From Paramixta manurensis (GTDB taxonomy: Bacteria; Pseudomonadota; Gammaproteobacteria; Enterobacterales; Enterobacteriaceae): a stretch of 64,000 nucleotides of DNA. Below are positions 26,386-35,374 of this stretch, one piece after another. Numbering within the stretch: the stretch's first letter is position 1; every line of letters starts with the position of its first letter. Under the pieces are notes generated by a model. The model had not been told where the DNA came from and searched no databases. It was given only the letters and a program-made list of their open reading frames with translations. The stretch is from positions 3,658,001 through 3,722,000 of the forward strand of contig NZ_CP054212.1 of NCBI RefSeq assembly GCF_013285385.1, read 5' to 3'. The position numbers and the translations under genes are program-made.

Positions 26386-27426
26386 ATGCTTTCCACATTG
26401 CGCGCGGCCGCGTGGGTTATATTAGCCGCACTGCCTGCCGAGGTTATCGCTTCATCGGCGCTTCCCGCCGCTCACCCCTACGGCCAGATGGCCGAAGAAC
26501 AGATTCGCCATATCGCCACTTGGTTTCCGGGGCGCATGGCCGGTAGCCCCGCCGAAATGCTCACAGCTGATTACTTGCGGCAGCAGTTTGAACAAATGGG
26601 GTACCACAGCGATACGCGGGATTTCAAAACCCGTTATGCCTGGCATGAGAGTAACGGGCAAACGGTTTGGCATCATGTCACCGCACGTTCCACAATTGCG
26701 GCGCGAACCGGCGAAGCGCCTCAAGAGATTGTGATCGTCGCGCATCTGGATACCTGGACACCGCAAAGCGATGCTGATAATCAGAAAAACCTCGGCGGGC
26801 TGCGGCTGCAGGGCGTGGATGATAACGCGTCCGGGTTAGGCGTCATGTTAGAGTTGGCCCAACGGCTTCAACCACTTTCGCTCCATTATAGCCTGCGCTT
26901 TGTGGCGATTAGCGGCGAGGAGATTGGGCAGCGCGGCACTAGCGACTATATTGCGCGTATGACGGCGCAGGAAAAGAAAAATGTGTTATTGGTGATCGAT
27001 CTGGATAGCCTGATTGTCGGTGACCGTCTCTATTTTGATAGCGGGCGCACCACACCGGCACCGGTCGTGAAACAGACCCGTGACCGGGCGTTGGCTATCG
27101 CGCATCGTTATGGTATCAAAGCCACCCGCCGTCCGGATAATGCGCGCGATGGCTTTCCCGCTAATCCGTTTGAACAAGCAGGTTTTCCACTGCTGTTGGT
27201 GCGCGCCACCAACTGGGCGTTAGGCAATCAAGACGGTTTACAGCAACGCGCCGTGTCGCCGCATTTTCCCCACGGCACCACCCGCTATCAAACTGAGTAT
27301 GATAATCTGCTGTGGATCGATCACTGGCTGCCGGGACGCATTACTGCGCGTGCCCGTAATAGTGTGCGTATTCTGCTGCCGTTAATTATCGAACTCGCTA
27401 ATCCGGGTAAGAAGGAGGTGAAATAA
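26386..27426 (+). CDS. iap: Iap-family exported M28 aminopeptidase
   Basis: 346 residues from ATG 26386 (E. coli Iap 345). This start matches E. coli (MLSTLR against MFSALR), has AAGGA seven bases upstream, and begins a signal peptide ending near VIASS. M28 metallopeptidase residues are visible: IVIVAHLDTW (metal His and Asp), GVDDNASGLGVMLELA (bridging Asp) and ISGEEIGQRG (catalytic Glu-Glu). Iap processes alkaline phosphatase isozymes in the E. coli periplasm. The CRISPR array that follows iap in E. coli is absent. Its stop overlaps the next gene (TAATG). Confidence 0.95.
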   Translation: MLSTLRAAAWVILAALPAEVIASSALPAAHPYGQMAEEQIRHIATWFPGRMAGSPAEMLTADYLRQQFEQMGYHSDTRDFKTRYAWHESNGQTVWHHVTARSTIAARTGEAPQEIVIVAHLDTWTPQSDADNQKNLGGLRLQGVDDNASGLGVMLELAQRLQPLSLHYSLRFVAISGEEIGQRGTSDYIARMTAQEKKNVLLVIDLDSLIVGDRLYFDSGRTTPAPVVKQTRDRALAIAHRYGIKATRRPDNARDGFPANPFEQAGFPLLLVRATNWALGNQDGLQQRAVSPHFPHGTTRYQTEYDNLLWIDHWLPGRITARARNSVRILLPLIIELANPGKKEVK

Positions 27427-27710
27427 TGTATATCGTTAGCCTGAGTTATCACCGACCCACAGAAGAAGTCGACGCGTTGTTAGCGCCGCATATCGAATGG
27501 TTGGATCGTTATTTCGCCGCCGGGGTGTTTATTGCTGCCGGTCGAAAAGATCCGCGTACCGGCGGGATTGTGTTGGTCGATGATATTGGAAGCGATCGGT
27601 TGAATACGATTTTGGCGGAAGATCCGTTTGTCGCTGTGGCCGATTATGAGGTGACTAAGGTGAATATTACCCGCGCCAGCGAGGCGTTTAGCCAGTTGGT
27701 TAAGGGGTAG
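27426..27710 (+). CDS. YciI-family (YCII domain) protein
   Basis: 94 residues with the YCII ferredoxin-like fold pattern: MYIVSLSYHRP, the APHIEWLDRYFAAGVFIAAG segment containing the conserved His of this family, and DPFVAVADYEVTKVNI. A very strong ribosome site (AAGGAGGTG) lies inside the end of iap and the stop/start overlap (TAATG) couples the two. Related proteins are often annotated as dehydratase-like or of unknown activity; no substrate can be given. Confidence 0.85.
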   Translation: MYIVSLSYHRPTEEVDALLAPHIEWLDRYFAAGVFIAAGRKDPRTGGIVLVDDIGSDRLNTILAEDPFVAVADYEVTKVNITRASEAFSQLVKG

Positions 27711-28316
27711 GGTTGCCTCTGCCGGGGCTGTCTCTGTGATGTCTCACTGATCTAGCTTTGCTAAAAGCAGCAAAATCAACGGCGTTTCTCTCGCCTGAAG
27801 GGCGAGCGAGTTAAGGGCCATAAGCGTGGCCCTTAACAATCCGCGCTTACGGCAGGCGCACCGCCCGCTGCGCGGGTGCCTTCGCCATCGCCGTTTTCCA
27901 ACGGACCGGTTCAGTCTCAGCGGCGCTAATGCCTCTGGAAGGTCAACACCCACGCTTTAGCACCAGAGTTAAGGTGAGCACCCTGTGTCCGCCATCCGCA
28001 GCGCCGAAGGTTGAGTGAAGGCCAGGATGGGGCGGCAGGGAAGCCGCCACAAGGCCGGGCGGGACAGGACGTCACGTCCCGGGCGGTCCGGCAGGCCGGA
28101 GTGAAACCTGAGGGGACCGCGCAACGCGCGGCGTGAGGACCAGCGGCACGCGGGATTGTTAAGGGGAAAGGTGCGTTTCCCCTTAACCCGTCCGACGCGG
28201 AGCGGTGGCCGGAACGCCGTTGACCTTAATGGAAATTGACGTTCCCTTGCTTATTGAAGCCGGAAAATCAACGGTGTTTCTCTCACCTAAATGGCGAACG
28301 AATTAGAGCGTTTCCC
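27711..28316. other. non-coding interval between yciI-like gene and cysH
   Basis: 606 bp without a supportable gene, at the position where E. coli carries its CRISPR-Cas type I-E locus. No CRISPR repeats or cas fragments are seen. Most of it is the inverted-repeat element described separately. The short open frames here (such as 27744-27953 minus) have no ribosome site and look like chance. Confidence 0.8.
27772..28309. repeat. structured non-coding inverted-repeat element with partial third end copy
   Basis: Ends: TCAACGGCGTT (27776-27786) and its exact inverse AACGCCGTTGA (28213-28223). Just inside each end is a long perfect hairpin: GTTAAGGGCCA/TGGCCCTTAAC (27810-27837, 6-nt loop) and GTTAAGGGGAAA/TTTCCCCTTAAC (28158-28187, 6-nt loop). 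The two hairpins and their flanks (GCGGATTGTTAAGGG on one strand, GCGGGATTGTTAAGGG on the other) are inverted copies. The GC-rich middle has more hairpins (GGCGGC/GCCGCC at 28031-28048). A third, decayed copy of the left end lies at 28264-28309, in direct orientation and 20/21 identical over its first 21 bases. No ORF; MITE-like or structured RNA. Confidence 0.7.
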
Positions 28317-29048
28317 CTACTCATGCAACCCACACTCACGCTTCAGCCCGAAGAAACGCGTCTCCTCTTCCGCCATTCCCGGCTCCCACTTCCGGGTAGT
28401 ATGCGTATCCCCGACCGAAAGATACCCCTCATCCCACAACGGATGGTAGCTGAGACCATTTTGCTGCAAATATTGGTAAACCTGACGGTTATCCCAATCA
28501 ATAATCGGCAGAATTTTAAAAACGCCACGCTGTACCGCCAGCACCGGCAAGTTAGCGCGGCTACCGGATTGATCGCGCCGCAGTCCGGCGAACCAACTCT
28601 GCGCGCCCAGCGTTTCCAGCGCCCGGTTCATCGGTTCAACCTTATTGAGCTGATTATAACGTTCAATGCCTTCTACGCCCTGCTCCCACAGTTTGCCATA
28701 GCGTGCCTCTTGCCAGGCGGGAGAGTGCTCGGCGCGAAATACCTTCAGGTTCAGGTTCAACTGTTCGGTCAACGCATCAATAAACTGATAGGTTTCGGGA
28801 AACAAATAACCGGTATCAGTCAAAATAACCGGAATATCTGGCCGCTGGCGTGTCACCAAATGCAATGACACCGCCGCCTGAATCCCGAAACTGGAAGAGA
28901 GGACAAACTCACCCGGCAGATGTTCCAGCGCCCACGCCACCCTCTGCTGGGCGGAGAGTTTTTCCAGTTGCGTATTAATTTCCGCCAGCGCCATGACACG
29001 CTCGACTTTAGGTAACGCATTCAGTTCAGCGAGATTGAGTACAGACAT
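28317..29048 (-). CDS. cysH: phosphoadenosine phosphosulfate (PAPS) reductase
   Basis: 243 residues from ATG 29048 (E. coli 244); this ATG gives GGAGG at workable spacing and matches the family N-terminus. It reduces PAPS to sulfite with thioredoxin. PP-loop-like LSSSFGIQAAVSLHL, DTGYLFPET and the C-terminal KRECGLHE with its catalytic cysteine are intact. It lies 11 bp after cysI, completing cysJ-cysI-cysH. Confidence 0.99.
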   Translation of the reverse strand: MSVLNLAELNALPKVERVMALAEINTQLEKLSAQQRVAWALEHLPGEFVLSSSFGIQAAVSLHLVTRQRPDIPVILTDTGYLFPETYQFIDALTEQLNLNLKVFRAEHSPAWQEARYGKLWEQGVEGIERYNQLNKVEPMNRALETLGAQSWFAGLRRDQSGSRANLPVLAVQRGVFKILPIIDWDNRQVYQYLQQNGLSYHPLWDEGYLSVGDTHTTRKWEPGMAEEETRFFGLKRECGLHE

Positions 29049-29059
29049 CATCCCCTCCG

Positions 29060-30772
29060 TTATTGCCAAAAATCACGCGCCGGATCGAGAACCGGGTTAA
29101 CAATTTGCGCCCGGATAGTGAAATCGCCAAACCCTTCATCAGCTTCGCGCTCTTTCGCCCAGCGACCAATGAGTTCATCAAGATTGGTGAGGATTTCATC
29201 TTCAGTGATATTTTCGCGATACATACGCGGAATCCGGGTACCAATTCGGTTACCGCCAATATGCAGGTTATAGCGTCCCGGCGCTTTCCCCACTAAACCT
29301 ATCTCCGCCAGCATGGCACGCCCGCATCCGTTCGGACAACCGGTAACGCGTAACACTATGTGCTCTTCTCCCACACCGTGCCGCGACATCACTTCCTCCA
29401 CCCGTGTGACAAACGCTGGTAAGAAGCGTTCAGCTTCCGCCATTGCCAACGGGCAGGTTGGAAACGAGACGCACGCCATCGAGTTTTCGCGCTGCATGGT
29501 GACATTTTCCATCAGGCCATGTTGGCGTGCGAGTTGCTCAATTTTTTCCTTTTGGCTTTCCGGCACGCCCGCCACGATCAAGTTCTGGTTCGCGGTCAGC
29601 CGGAAATCCCCTTGATGGATCTTCGCGATCGCCGCAACACCGCTTTTTAATGCGCGATCCGGGTAATCCAACAGACGCCCATTTTCGATAAACAGGGTTA
29701 AATGCCACTGTTTATCAATCCCTTTCACCCAGCCGAAACGATCGCCACGGGTGGTAAACTCATAGGGACGGATCGGCTCAAATTTAATACCGGCACGTTT
29801 TTCCACCTCGGCTTTAAAGGTTTCTACGCCGACGCGCTCAAGGGTATATTTGGTTTTGGCGTTTTTACGATCGGTACGGTTACCCCAATCGCGCTGCGTG
29901 GTCACCACCGCTTCGGCGACCGCTAAGGTTTTATCCAGCGGTAAATAACCAAACTCGCTGGCCGTACGCGCATAGGTCGCTTTATTACCGTGCTCAATAG
30001 ATAACCCGCCGCCAACCAATAGGTTAAAACCGACTAATTTGCCCTTTTCGGCAATCGCCACGAAATTTAAGTCATTCGCATGCAGATCCACATCATTATG
30101 CGGCGGCACCACTACCGTGGTTTTAAACTTACGCGGCAGATAGGTTTCACCCAGAATTGGCTCTTTATCGGTGGTGGCAACCTTTTCCTGATCCAGCCAA
30201 ATCTCAGCATAGGCGCGCGTCTGCGGCAGCAAATGCTCGGAGATTTTCTTCGCCCATTGGTACGCTTCCTGATGCAGTTCCGATTCCACCGGGTTAGAGC
30301 TACAGAGCACGTTACGGTTAACGTCATTGGCGGTGGCTAACGCGTCCAGCCCCACTTCGTGCAACATCTGATGCGCCGGTTTGACATTTTTCTTTAAAAT
30401 GCCGTGAAACTGGAATGTTTGACGGTTAGTCAAACGAATGCTGCCATATAGCGTGTTATCTGCGGCGAATTTATCAATCGCCAGCCACTGCTTCGGAGTA
30501 ATAATCCCGCCCGGCAGACGGCAACGCAACATCATGGCATGGCGCGGCTCCAACTTCTGCTCGGCGCGCTCGGCGCGAATATCGCGGTCATCTTGTTGGT
30601 ACATGCCATGAAAGCGGATCAACAGGAAATTGTCGCCATTGAAGCCGCCGGTTAGGCCTTCATTCAAATCTTCGGCGATGGTGCCGCGCAGATAGTTACT
30701 CTCTTTTTTCAGGCGTTCCGCATCGGCTAATTTCCCTTCAACCACCAGCGGTCCCGGATGTTTATCGCTCAT
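29060..30772 (-). CDS. cysI: sulfite reductase hemoprotein beta-component
   Basis: 570 residues, the E. coli length. The siroheme-4Fe-4S ligands are plain: CVSFPTCPLA and TGCPNGCGR (C-x5-C ... C-x3-C). The N-terminal RFHGMYQQDDRD and LRLTNRQTFQFHGI-type substrate-binding segments are conserved. It reduces sulfite to sulfide in six electrons taken from CysJ. Start and cysJ stop overlap by one base. Confidence 0.99.
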   Translation of the reverse strand: MSDKHPGPLVVEGKLADAERLKKESNYLRGTIAEDLNEGLTGGFNGDNFLLIRFHGMYQQDDRDIRAERAEQKLEPRHAMMLRCRLPGGIITPKQWLAIDKFAADNTLYGSIRLTNRQTFQFHGILKKNVKPAHQMLHEVGLDALATANDVNRNVLCSSNPVESELHQEAYQWAKKISEHLLPQTRAYAEIWLDQEKVATTDKEPILGETYLPRKFKTTVVVPPHNDVDLHANDLNFVAIAEKGKLVGFNLLVGGGLSIEHGNKATYARTASEFGYLPLDKTLAVAEAVVTTQRDWGNRTDRKNAKTKYTLERVGVETFKAEVEKRAGIKFEPIRPYEFTTRGDRFGWVKGIDKQWHLTLFIENGRLLDYPDRALKSGVAAIAKIHQGDFRLTANQNLIVAGVPESQKEKIEQLARQHGLMENVTMQRENSMACVSFPTCPLAMAEAERFLPAFVTRVEEVMSRHGVGEEHIVLRVTGCPNGCGRAMLAEIGLVGKAPGRYNLHIGGNRIGTRIPRMYRENITEDEILTNLDELIGRWAKEREADEGFGDFTIRAQIVNPVLDPARDFWQ

Positions 30773-32577
30773 TAATATACGTCTCGCTGATAACGGCGCT
30801 CAATGCGCAGCTCACTTAAAAATTCGTCCGCCGTTTCGGAGTCCATACCCCCGTATTCGGCCACCACGTCCAGTAATGCCTGCTCAACATCTTTCGCCAT
30901 TCGATTGGCGTCGCCGCAGACATAGATGTGCGCGCCCTGCTCAATCCAGCGCCACACTTCCGCCCCTTTCTCGCGGATTCGATCTTGTACGTATATTTTA
31001 TGCTGCTGGTCACGGGACCAGGCTAAATCAATATGGGTCAACAACCCCTGTTTAACATATTTCTGCCATTCGACCTGATACAGAAAATCTTCCGTAAAGT
31101 GTGGGTTGCCGAAAAATAACCAGTTTTGCCCCTCGGCACCGTCATTCTCACGCTGCTGCATAAAGGCGCGGAAAGGCGCAATACCGGTACCCGGCCCGAT
31201 CATGATCACCGGCGTGGCCGGATTAGCAGGCAGACGGAAATTATCGTTATGTTCGATAAAGATCCGCACTTCGCCATCTTCTTCCAACCGGTCGGCGAGG
31301 AAGCTTGATGCGCCGCCCGCACGTGGTCGGCCATCAATTTCATACCGTACCGCGCTGACGGTGATATGTACTTCGTTTTCGGTTTCCGCCTGCGAAGAGG
31401 CAATCGAGTAGAGGCGCGGCGTTAACGGGCGTAACAAGGCCACCAACTGGTCCGCATGCAGTTCAGTCGGGGCCTGACGCGCCATATCGACAATCGGCGT
31501 GCTCTGCGCATACTGCTGCAGTTTCGCCTTATCAGCCACCAGCGCTAGCAGGGCTTCATTGCGCGACAAGTGAGCAAACTTTTCGACAATCTGCGGCGTA
31601 TTCACCGTCAGTTCAAAGTGCTGTTGTAGCGCCTCGGTCAATGACAGCGTTACGCCGTTAACCTCAACCTGTTCATCGCCTTTCAGCCACACTAATTCAA
31701 CCAATTCCTGAACCAGCGCCGGATCGTTCTCGAACCATACACCTAATGCGTCGCCCGGTTGATAGCGTAGACCGGAGTCGCCAAGATCGATCTCAATATG
31801 GCGCACATCTTTATCAGAGTTGCGACCGGTAATTTTCTGGTTAACTGCCAGGCTGGCGGTGAGCGGCTGCTCTTTGGTCCAGGGGCTGCTAAACACTTCA
31901 TCGACGCTGCCTGCAGCGGTCACCGCCGCCACCGCCGGCGTTTCCGCTGGCAGACGTTTTTTCAGTAACTCGACTACCTGCTTACGCCACTGCGCCGCCA
32001 CTTCAGCGTATTCCACATCGGCATCAACGCGATCCAGTAAACGCTCGCCGCCGAGTTCCGCCAATTTGGTGTCGAAATCCTTCCCGGCCTGACTAAAGAA
32101 TTCGTATGAAGTATCACCCAAACCAAATACCGCGAAGGCGGTGTCATTCAGCTTCGGCGCTTTTTTCGACAGTAAAAATTTATGCAGCGCCACGGCTTCT
32201 TCCGGCGGCTCGCCTTCGCCCTGGGTCGACGTCACCACCAGTAACAGCTTTTCTTGGGCGATTTGCTTAAATTTATAGTCACCTGCATTCACCAGGTTCA
32301 CATTCAGCTTTGCCGCCAACAGGTCATCACGCAACTGTTCCGCCAGGCGACGCGCATTACCGGTTTGGGAAGCCGAAAGGATAGTTACGCTGGCGACCGA
32401 TGCCGGGGCTGGCGCGCTAACGGTGGCGCTGCCCGGCGTTTGATTGAGCATCCCCCAAAAGTAGCCTGAAAGCCAGGCCAACTGCGTTGTGGAGAAATCC
32501 TGAGTCGCCGCCTGTAAGCGCGCGAGTTGTTCCGGATTAAGCGGAAGCAGAGAACTTGGGGGAGCCTGAGTCGTCAT
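30772..32577 (-). CDS. cysJ: sulfite reductase flavoprotein alpha-component
   Basis: 601 residues (E. coli 599). Domains in order: flavodoxin-like FMN domain (ILSASQTGNARRLAEQL, TSTQGEGEPPEEA), connecting FAD-binding domain (RLYSIASSQ) and NADPH-binding domain (IMIGPGTGIAPFRAFMQQR, FFGNPH) with the C-terminal RRYQRDVY. It transfers electrons from NADPH to CysI. First gene of cysJIH, divergent from queD; in E. coli CysB activates this operon. Confidence 0.99.
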   Translation of the reverse strand: MTTQAPPSSLLPLNPEQLARLQAATQDFSTTQLAWLSGYFWGMLNQTPGSATVSAPAPASVASVTILSASQTGNARRLAEQLRDDLLAAKLNVNLVNAGDYKFKQIAQEKLLLVVTSTQGEGEPPEEAVALHKFLLSKKAPKLNDTAFAVFGLGDTSYEFFSQAGKDFDTKLAELGGERLLDRVDADVEYAEVAAQWRKQVVELLKKRLPAETPAVAAVTAAGSVDEVFSSPWTKEQPLTASLAVNQKITGRNSDKDVRHIEIDLGDSGLRYQPGDALGVWFENDPALVQELVELVWLKGDEQVEVNGVTLSLTEALQQHFELTVNTPQIVEKFAHLSRNEALLALVADKAKLQQYAQSTPIVDMARQAPTELHADQLVALLRPLTPRLYSIASSQAETENEVHITVSAVRYEIDGRPRAGGASSFLADRLEEDGEVRIFIEHNDNFRLPANPATPVIMIGPGTGIAPFRAFMQQRENDGAEGQNWLFFGNPHFTEDFLYQVEWQKYVKQGLLTHIDLAWSRDQQHKIYVQDRIREKGAEVWRWIEQGAHIYVCGDANRMAKDVEQALLDVVAEYGGMDSETADEFLSELRIERRYQRDVY

Positions 32578-32880
32578 TGCGTTGAAAATTCCAGTATCAG
32601 TAGTCCGGGCCGTTAAACAGACGGAAGAAAGGGTAGGTTACCGAGTCGCATAATAACGACTAAATAAAGGTTAGAAATAATAAATAACCAAAATGCCTAA
32701 GCGTTTTTAGGGGTAAGGGATAGCGGTTTAACTGGTTAGTGATTGGGTTTTTAATCAATGAGTTATCTATTGAAACCATCCTCACCGCTTCTTTGACGGC
32801 GGTTTTTATGAGAAACGGGTGCGAAAAAAGGGCTTTTCCGGTAGACTTCGCCGGTTTTTTGCAAGATTGAGACCGCAATT
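32578..32880. promoter_or_regulatory. divergent cysJ-queD control region
   Basis: 303 bp without a gene. The half next to cysJ is A/T-rich (around 32650-32700) and is where CysB would be expected to bind from E. coli precedent, but no defined site can be picked by eye. Near queD, a CCGCTTCTTTGACGGCGG imperfect hairpin (about 32788-32805) is present. Confidence 0.4.
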
Positions 32881-33240
32881 ATGGCTACCACGCTTTTTAA
32901 AGATTTCCAGTTCGAAGCCGCACACTACCTGCCACACGTACCCGCAGGGCATAAGTGCGGGCGCCTGCACGGGCACTCCTTTATGGTTCGGCTGGAAATT
33001 ACCGGCGAAGTGGATGCACACACCGGCTGGGTGATGGATTTCGCTGAACTGAAAGCGGCCTTCCAGCCGCTGTATGATCAGCTTGACCACCATTATCTCA
33101 ATGAGATCCCCGGGCTGGAAAACCCAACCAGCGAAGTGCTGGCGCAGTGGATTTGGCAACGCATGAAACCACTGCTGCCTGAACTCAGCGCCGTGCTGGT
33201 TAAAGAGACCTGTACCGCAGGCTGCGTGTACAAAGGCTGA
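32881..33240 (+). CDS. queD: 6-carboxytetrahydropterin synthase QueD
   Basis: 119 residues (E. coli about 120). Second step of preQ0/queuosine synthesis. Zinc histidines in HYLPH and LHGHSF, the catalytic cysteine in GHKCGRLHGH (about residue 27), and WVMDFAELK and LDHHYLNE are conserved. Its pathway partner QueE lies 13 kb away on the other side of the Tad locus; in E. coli the two are much closer. Confidence 0.98.
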   Translation: MATTLFKDFQFEAAHYLPHVPAGHKCGRLHGHSFMVRLEITGEVDAHTGWVMDFAELKAAFQPLYDQLDHHYLNEIPGLENPTSEVLAQWIWQRMKPLLPELSAVLVKETCTAGCVYKG

Positions 33241-33245
33241 TGCTT

Positions 33246-33264
33246 CCGCGGCGCTCTGCCGCGG
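33246..33264. terminator. hairpin between convergent queD and tadG
   Basis: CCGCGGC pairs with GCCGCGG around a GCTCT loop, in the 32-bp gap between the two stop codons. There is no U-tract, so the terminator call is tentative. Confidence 0.45.
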
Positions 33265-33272
33265 TGAGACGA

Positions 33273-34979
33273 TTAACGGGCGAAGTGCCCCACTTCATCA
33301 GTCATAATCCCTTTTAATAGCTCCACCAGTTCCTCGCGGTTCTCCACTGCTCGGGCGCGCTCCGGCCCGGTGCAGTGTTCAGCCCAAAATGCCGCGCTTT
33401 CCACACCATAGTAATCGTAGTAACTTCGGTAGGCGATGTAATAAAACGCCACTTCTTCCGCTTTCGTCTGCGGGCGGGCAAGTACCCCTTGCTCGATTTT
33501 CTGACAGAGCTGGTGCCGCCGTAACAAATTATCCGTTACCTGGTTACCACCGTAATCAGTGCCATCCGATATAATAATAAAAACCTTACGTCGGTTGACG
33601 CCTTTCATCATCTCCGGCACCGCCCGCACCAGACCCATAGCGATAAACGCCCCTCCTCCTACTCCTGTCATCTGCTGAAGTTGATTCACGCTATCCGGTT
33701 GGTTCGTCAACCCGATCAGCCAGGCACGTAGTATCGGAGCCTCAATAGGATTACGACTCGGCGGTCGGTCATAATTCCAGCCAGCTTGACGACACATGTT
33801 GTCAAAAAGACGGTGGCCGAGGTCATGTCCGGGTGGCAGATCAATAAAGGTCCACGGTAAGGGAAAGCTGATAAGCGCTTCATCAGTAAACATTTTTTCT
33901 AGCGTGGCTTCATAATCTATCGCCTCATCATGTAACAGGGAGTGATAACGCTCATGCTGCGCATGAACCCGCAGCGCGCGGTCATACTCACCGCGAATAA
34001 TCGCTTGAGAATCGGCGGAAAAAATATCTGACCAGGGTTTATCTTCGGTTTTACAGGTATATTTCCAGCGCCCGTGCGATTCATTAAACGTAATGTCTCC
34101 GTTATTAATACACCACCTGTTTACCATCGTGAAATAGTCCATGCCCGGAAAACCGTTTCTAACGAAACTGTTGTAGTACGAGAAACGTCCACGATCCATA
34201 TAAAACATCCTGGCATTATGCCGGCTTGCCTCATCAAGGCCATTGTATTGATCGGTAATCTGCTTATCGGCCCAGAATCCATAATTAATCGCGTACTCTT
34301 TTTTCGGTACTACCAGCATTGAACAATCAAACTCCTGGCCGCCAGCCTCATTACGCCGGTCAGTCCGCAGCGGCACCCCATTGGCGTAGGGTACAATAGC
34401 GATTTTATTTTGGTCATTATTAATTAGCACCGACTCACTAATTTCTTTGACTATTGGTCGCACCTCCCGCAGGTCTTCTGAGAAGTTAATCACAAACACA
34501 TAATCGGCAGGTTTCATACTGTATTTTCTGGCATGAGACGGGCCGGTACTAATATCCAGTTCCCGGCTTAGCCCGGCAATAACGCCAACATCAAACAATA
34601 GCGGCACCTTAACCGTCGCGGCTAACTGGTAGTCAATATATTCCAAACCGTTAGTCAGTTCCTTTATTTCTTCAGTATGAATATCTAGTTGCGGCCGCGA
34701 CAGAATGGAGGGCAGATAGTAGCGAATATAGGCCTCGGTCAGCGCCTGCGCCTCTTCCCGTTCGTTTTCCGTCATGACCTTTTTTCCGTTGGCAGAAATC
34801 GCCAACGACGCTTCGCCCACCGCATTGATTAAGCGCGCTTTCTGCGCCAGCGCATTCGCGCTATCGATACCCAGCATCATCATGGCTAAAATAGCCGGGA
34901 TAATAATCGCGAAAGCAGGCATTATCGCGCCATGCTCAGCCAAAAGTCGTTGTTTAATCTTTTTAATTATTAAAGGCAT
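33273..34979 (-). CDS. tadG: TadG-like pilus assembly protein
   Basis: 568 residues. An N-terminal cytoplasmic stub and one membrane helix (MPAFAIIIPAILAMMMLGID, about 20-39) are followed by a large periplasmic region, as in TadG proteins that sit in the envelope with TadE/F. The first beta strand (DYVFVINFSEDL) is where a von Willebrand A domain would carry its metal motif DxSxS; Asp is replaced by Asn, so the site looks degenerate. RRKVFIIISDGTDYGG later fits a VWA strand. Last gene of the operon; overlaps the preceding small gene by 10 bp. Confidence 0.85.
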   Translation of the reverse strand: MPLIIKKIKQRLLAEHGAIMPAFAIIIPAILAMMMLGIDSANALAQKARLINAVGEASLAISANGKKVMTENEREEAQALTEAYIRYYLPSILSRPQLDIHTEEIKELTNGLEYIDYQLAATVKVPLLFDVGVIAGLSRELDISTGPSHARKYSMKPADYVFVINFSEDLREVRPIVKEISESVLINNDQNKIAIVPYANGVPLRTDRRNEAGGQEFDCSMLVVPKKEYAINYGFWADKQITDQYNGLDEASRHNARMFYMDRGRFSYYNSFVRNGFPGMDYFTMVNRWCINNGDITFNESHGRWKYTCKTEDKPWSDIFSADSQAIIRGEYDRALRVHAQHERYHSLLHDEAIDYEATLEKMFTDEALISFPLPWTFIDLPPGHDLGHRLFDNMCRQAGWNYDRPPSRNPIEAPILRAWLIGLTNQPDSVNQLQQMTGVGGGAFIAMGLVRAVPEMMKGVNRRKVFIIISDGTDYGGNQVTDNLLRRHQLCQKIEQGVLARPQTKAEEVAFYYIAYRSYYDYYGVESAAFWAEHCTGPERARAVENREELVELLKGIMTDEVGHFAR

Positions 34980-35356
34980 CGCCTTATCTCCCAGGGCTTT
35001 TCAATTTTTTTATACATCGCTTTCCCATTCTTTATGCAGATCAGCGCAGGTATTTCTGACGGGCGATACTTTTCCGTCCACACCCCATTGTTATCCTGTA
35101 AGTAATGCGCCGGGCCGTTAAATATTTCGCCAGCGCGATGAATATCAATAAAAGTAACGGTAATCTTTTTCTGTAACTGTTGGCTAAAATAGAGTTGACG
35201 GCTAATGTCACGCACCAGGCGGCTTTGCGCCGGGATAGCGGAATCAATAAACACGATGGCTTCAACGTTTTTTTTCGATGTATTTTTCCGCGCGGTTGCC
35301 GGGTATGCCGTGAGTAGCAGAAGAAATAACATTATCAGATAGCGTTTGATCGCCAT
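34970..35356 (-). CDS. small exported protein of the Tad operon, family unrecognised
   Basis: 128 residues. A signal peptide (LIMLFLLLLTAYPATA) is followed by a basic stretch and a compact domain: VEAIVFIDSAIP, KITVTFIDIHR, then EIPALICIKNGKAMYK. A beta strand, helix, strand order and a proline before the PALICI strand recall thioredoxin-like folds such as exported TrbC-type proteins of conjugation systems, but there is no CxxC motif. The resemblance is weak and I give no function. It lies 18 bp after tadF and overlaps tadG, so it is a true member of the operon. It is not part of the standard flp-tad gene set I know. Confidence 0.75.
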   Translation of the reverse strand: MAIKRYLIMLFLLLLTAYPATARKNTSKKNVEAIVFIDSAIPAQSRLVRDISRQLYFSQQLQKKITVTFIDIHRAGEIFNGPAHYLQDNNGVWTEKYRPSEIPALICIKNGKAMYKKIEKPWEIRRCL

Positions 35357-35374
35357 TTCGTCATCCTCCTGATA

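Noticed and set aside
27744..27953. 69-codon minus-strand frame in the iap-cysH interval
   Set aside because: It runs across the perfect hairpin of the repeat element, lacks a ribosome site and has no family resemblance.
27711..28316. CRISPR array
   Set aside because: The repeats found are few, long, inverted and imperfect, with no regular spacers and no cas genes.
28236..28868. 210-codon plus-strand frame over the repeat element end and cysH
   Set aside because: Most of it is antisense to cysH and it has no ribosome site or domain.
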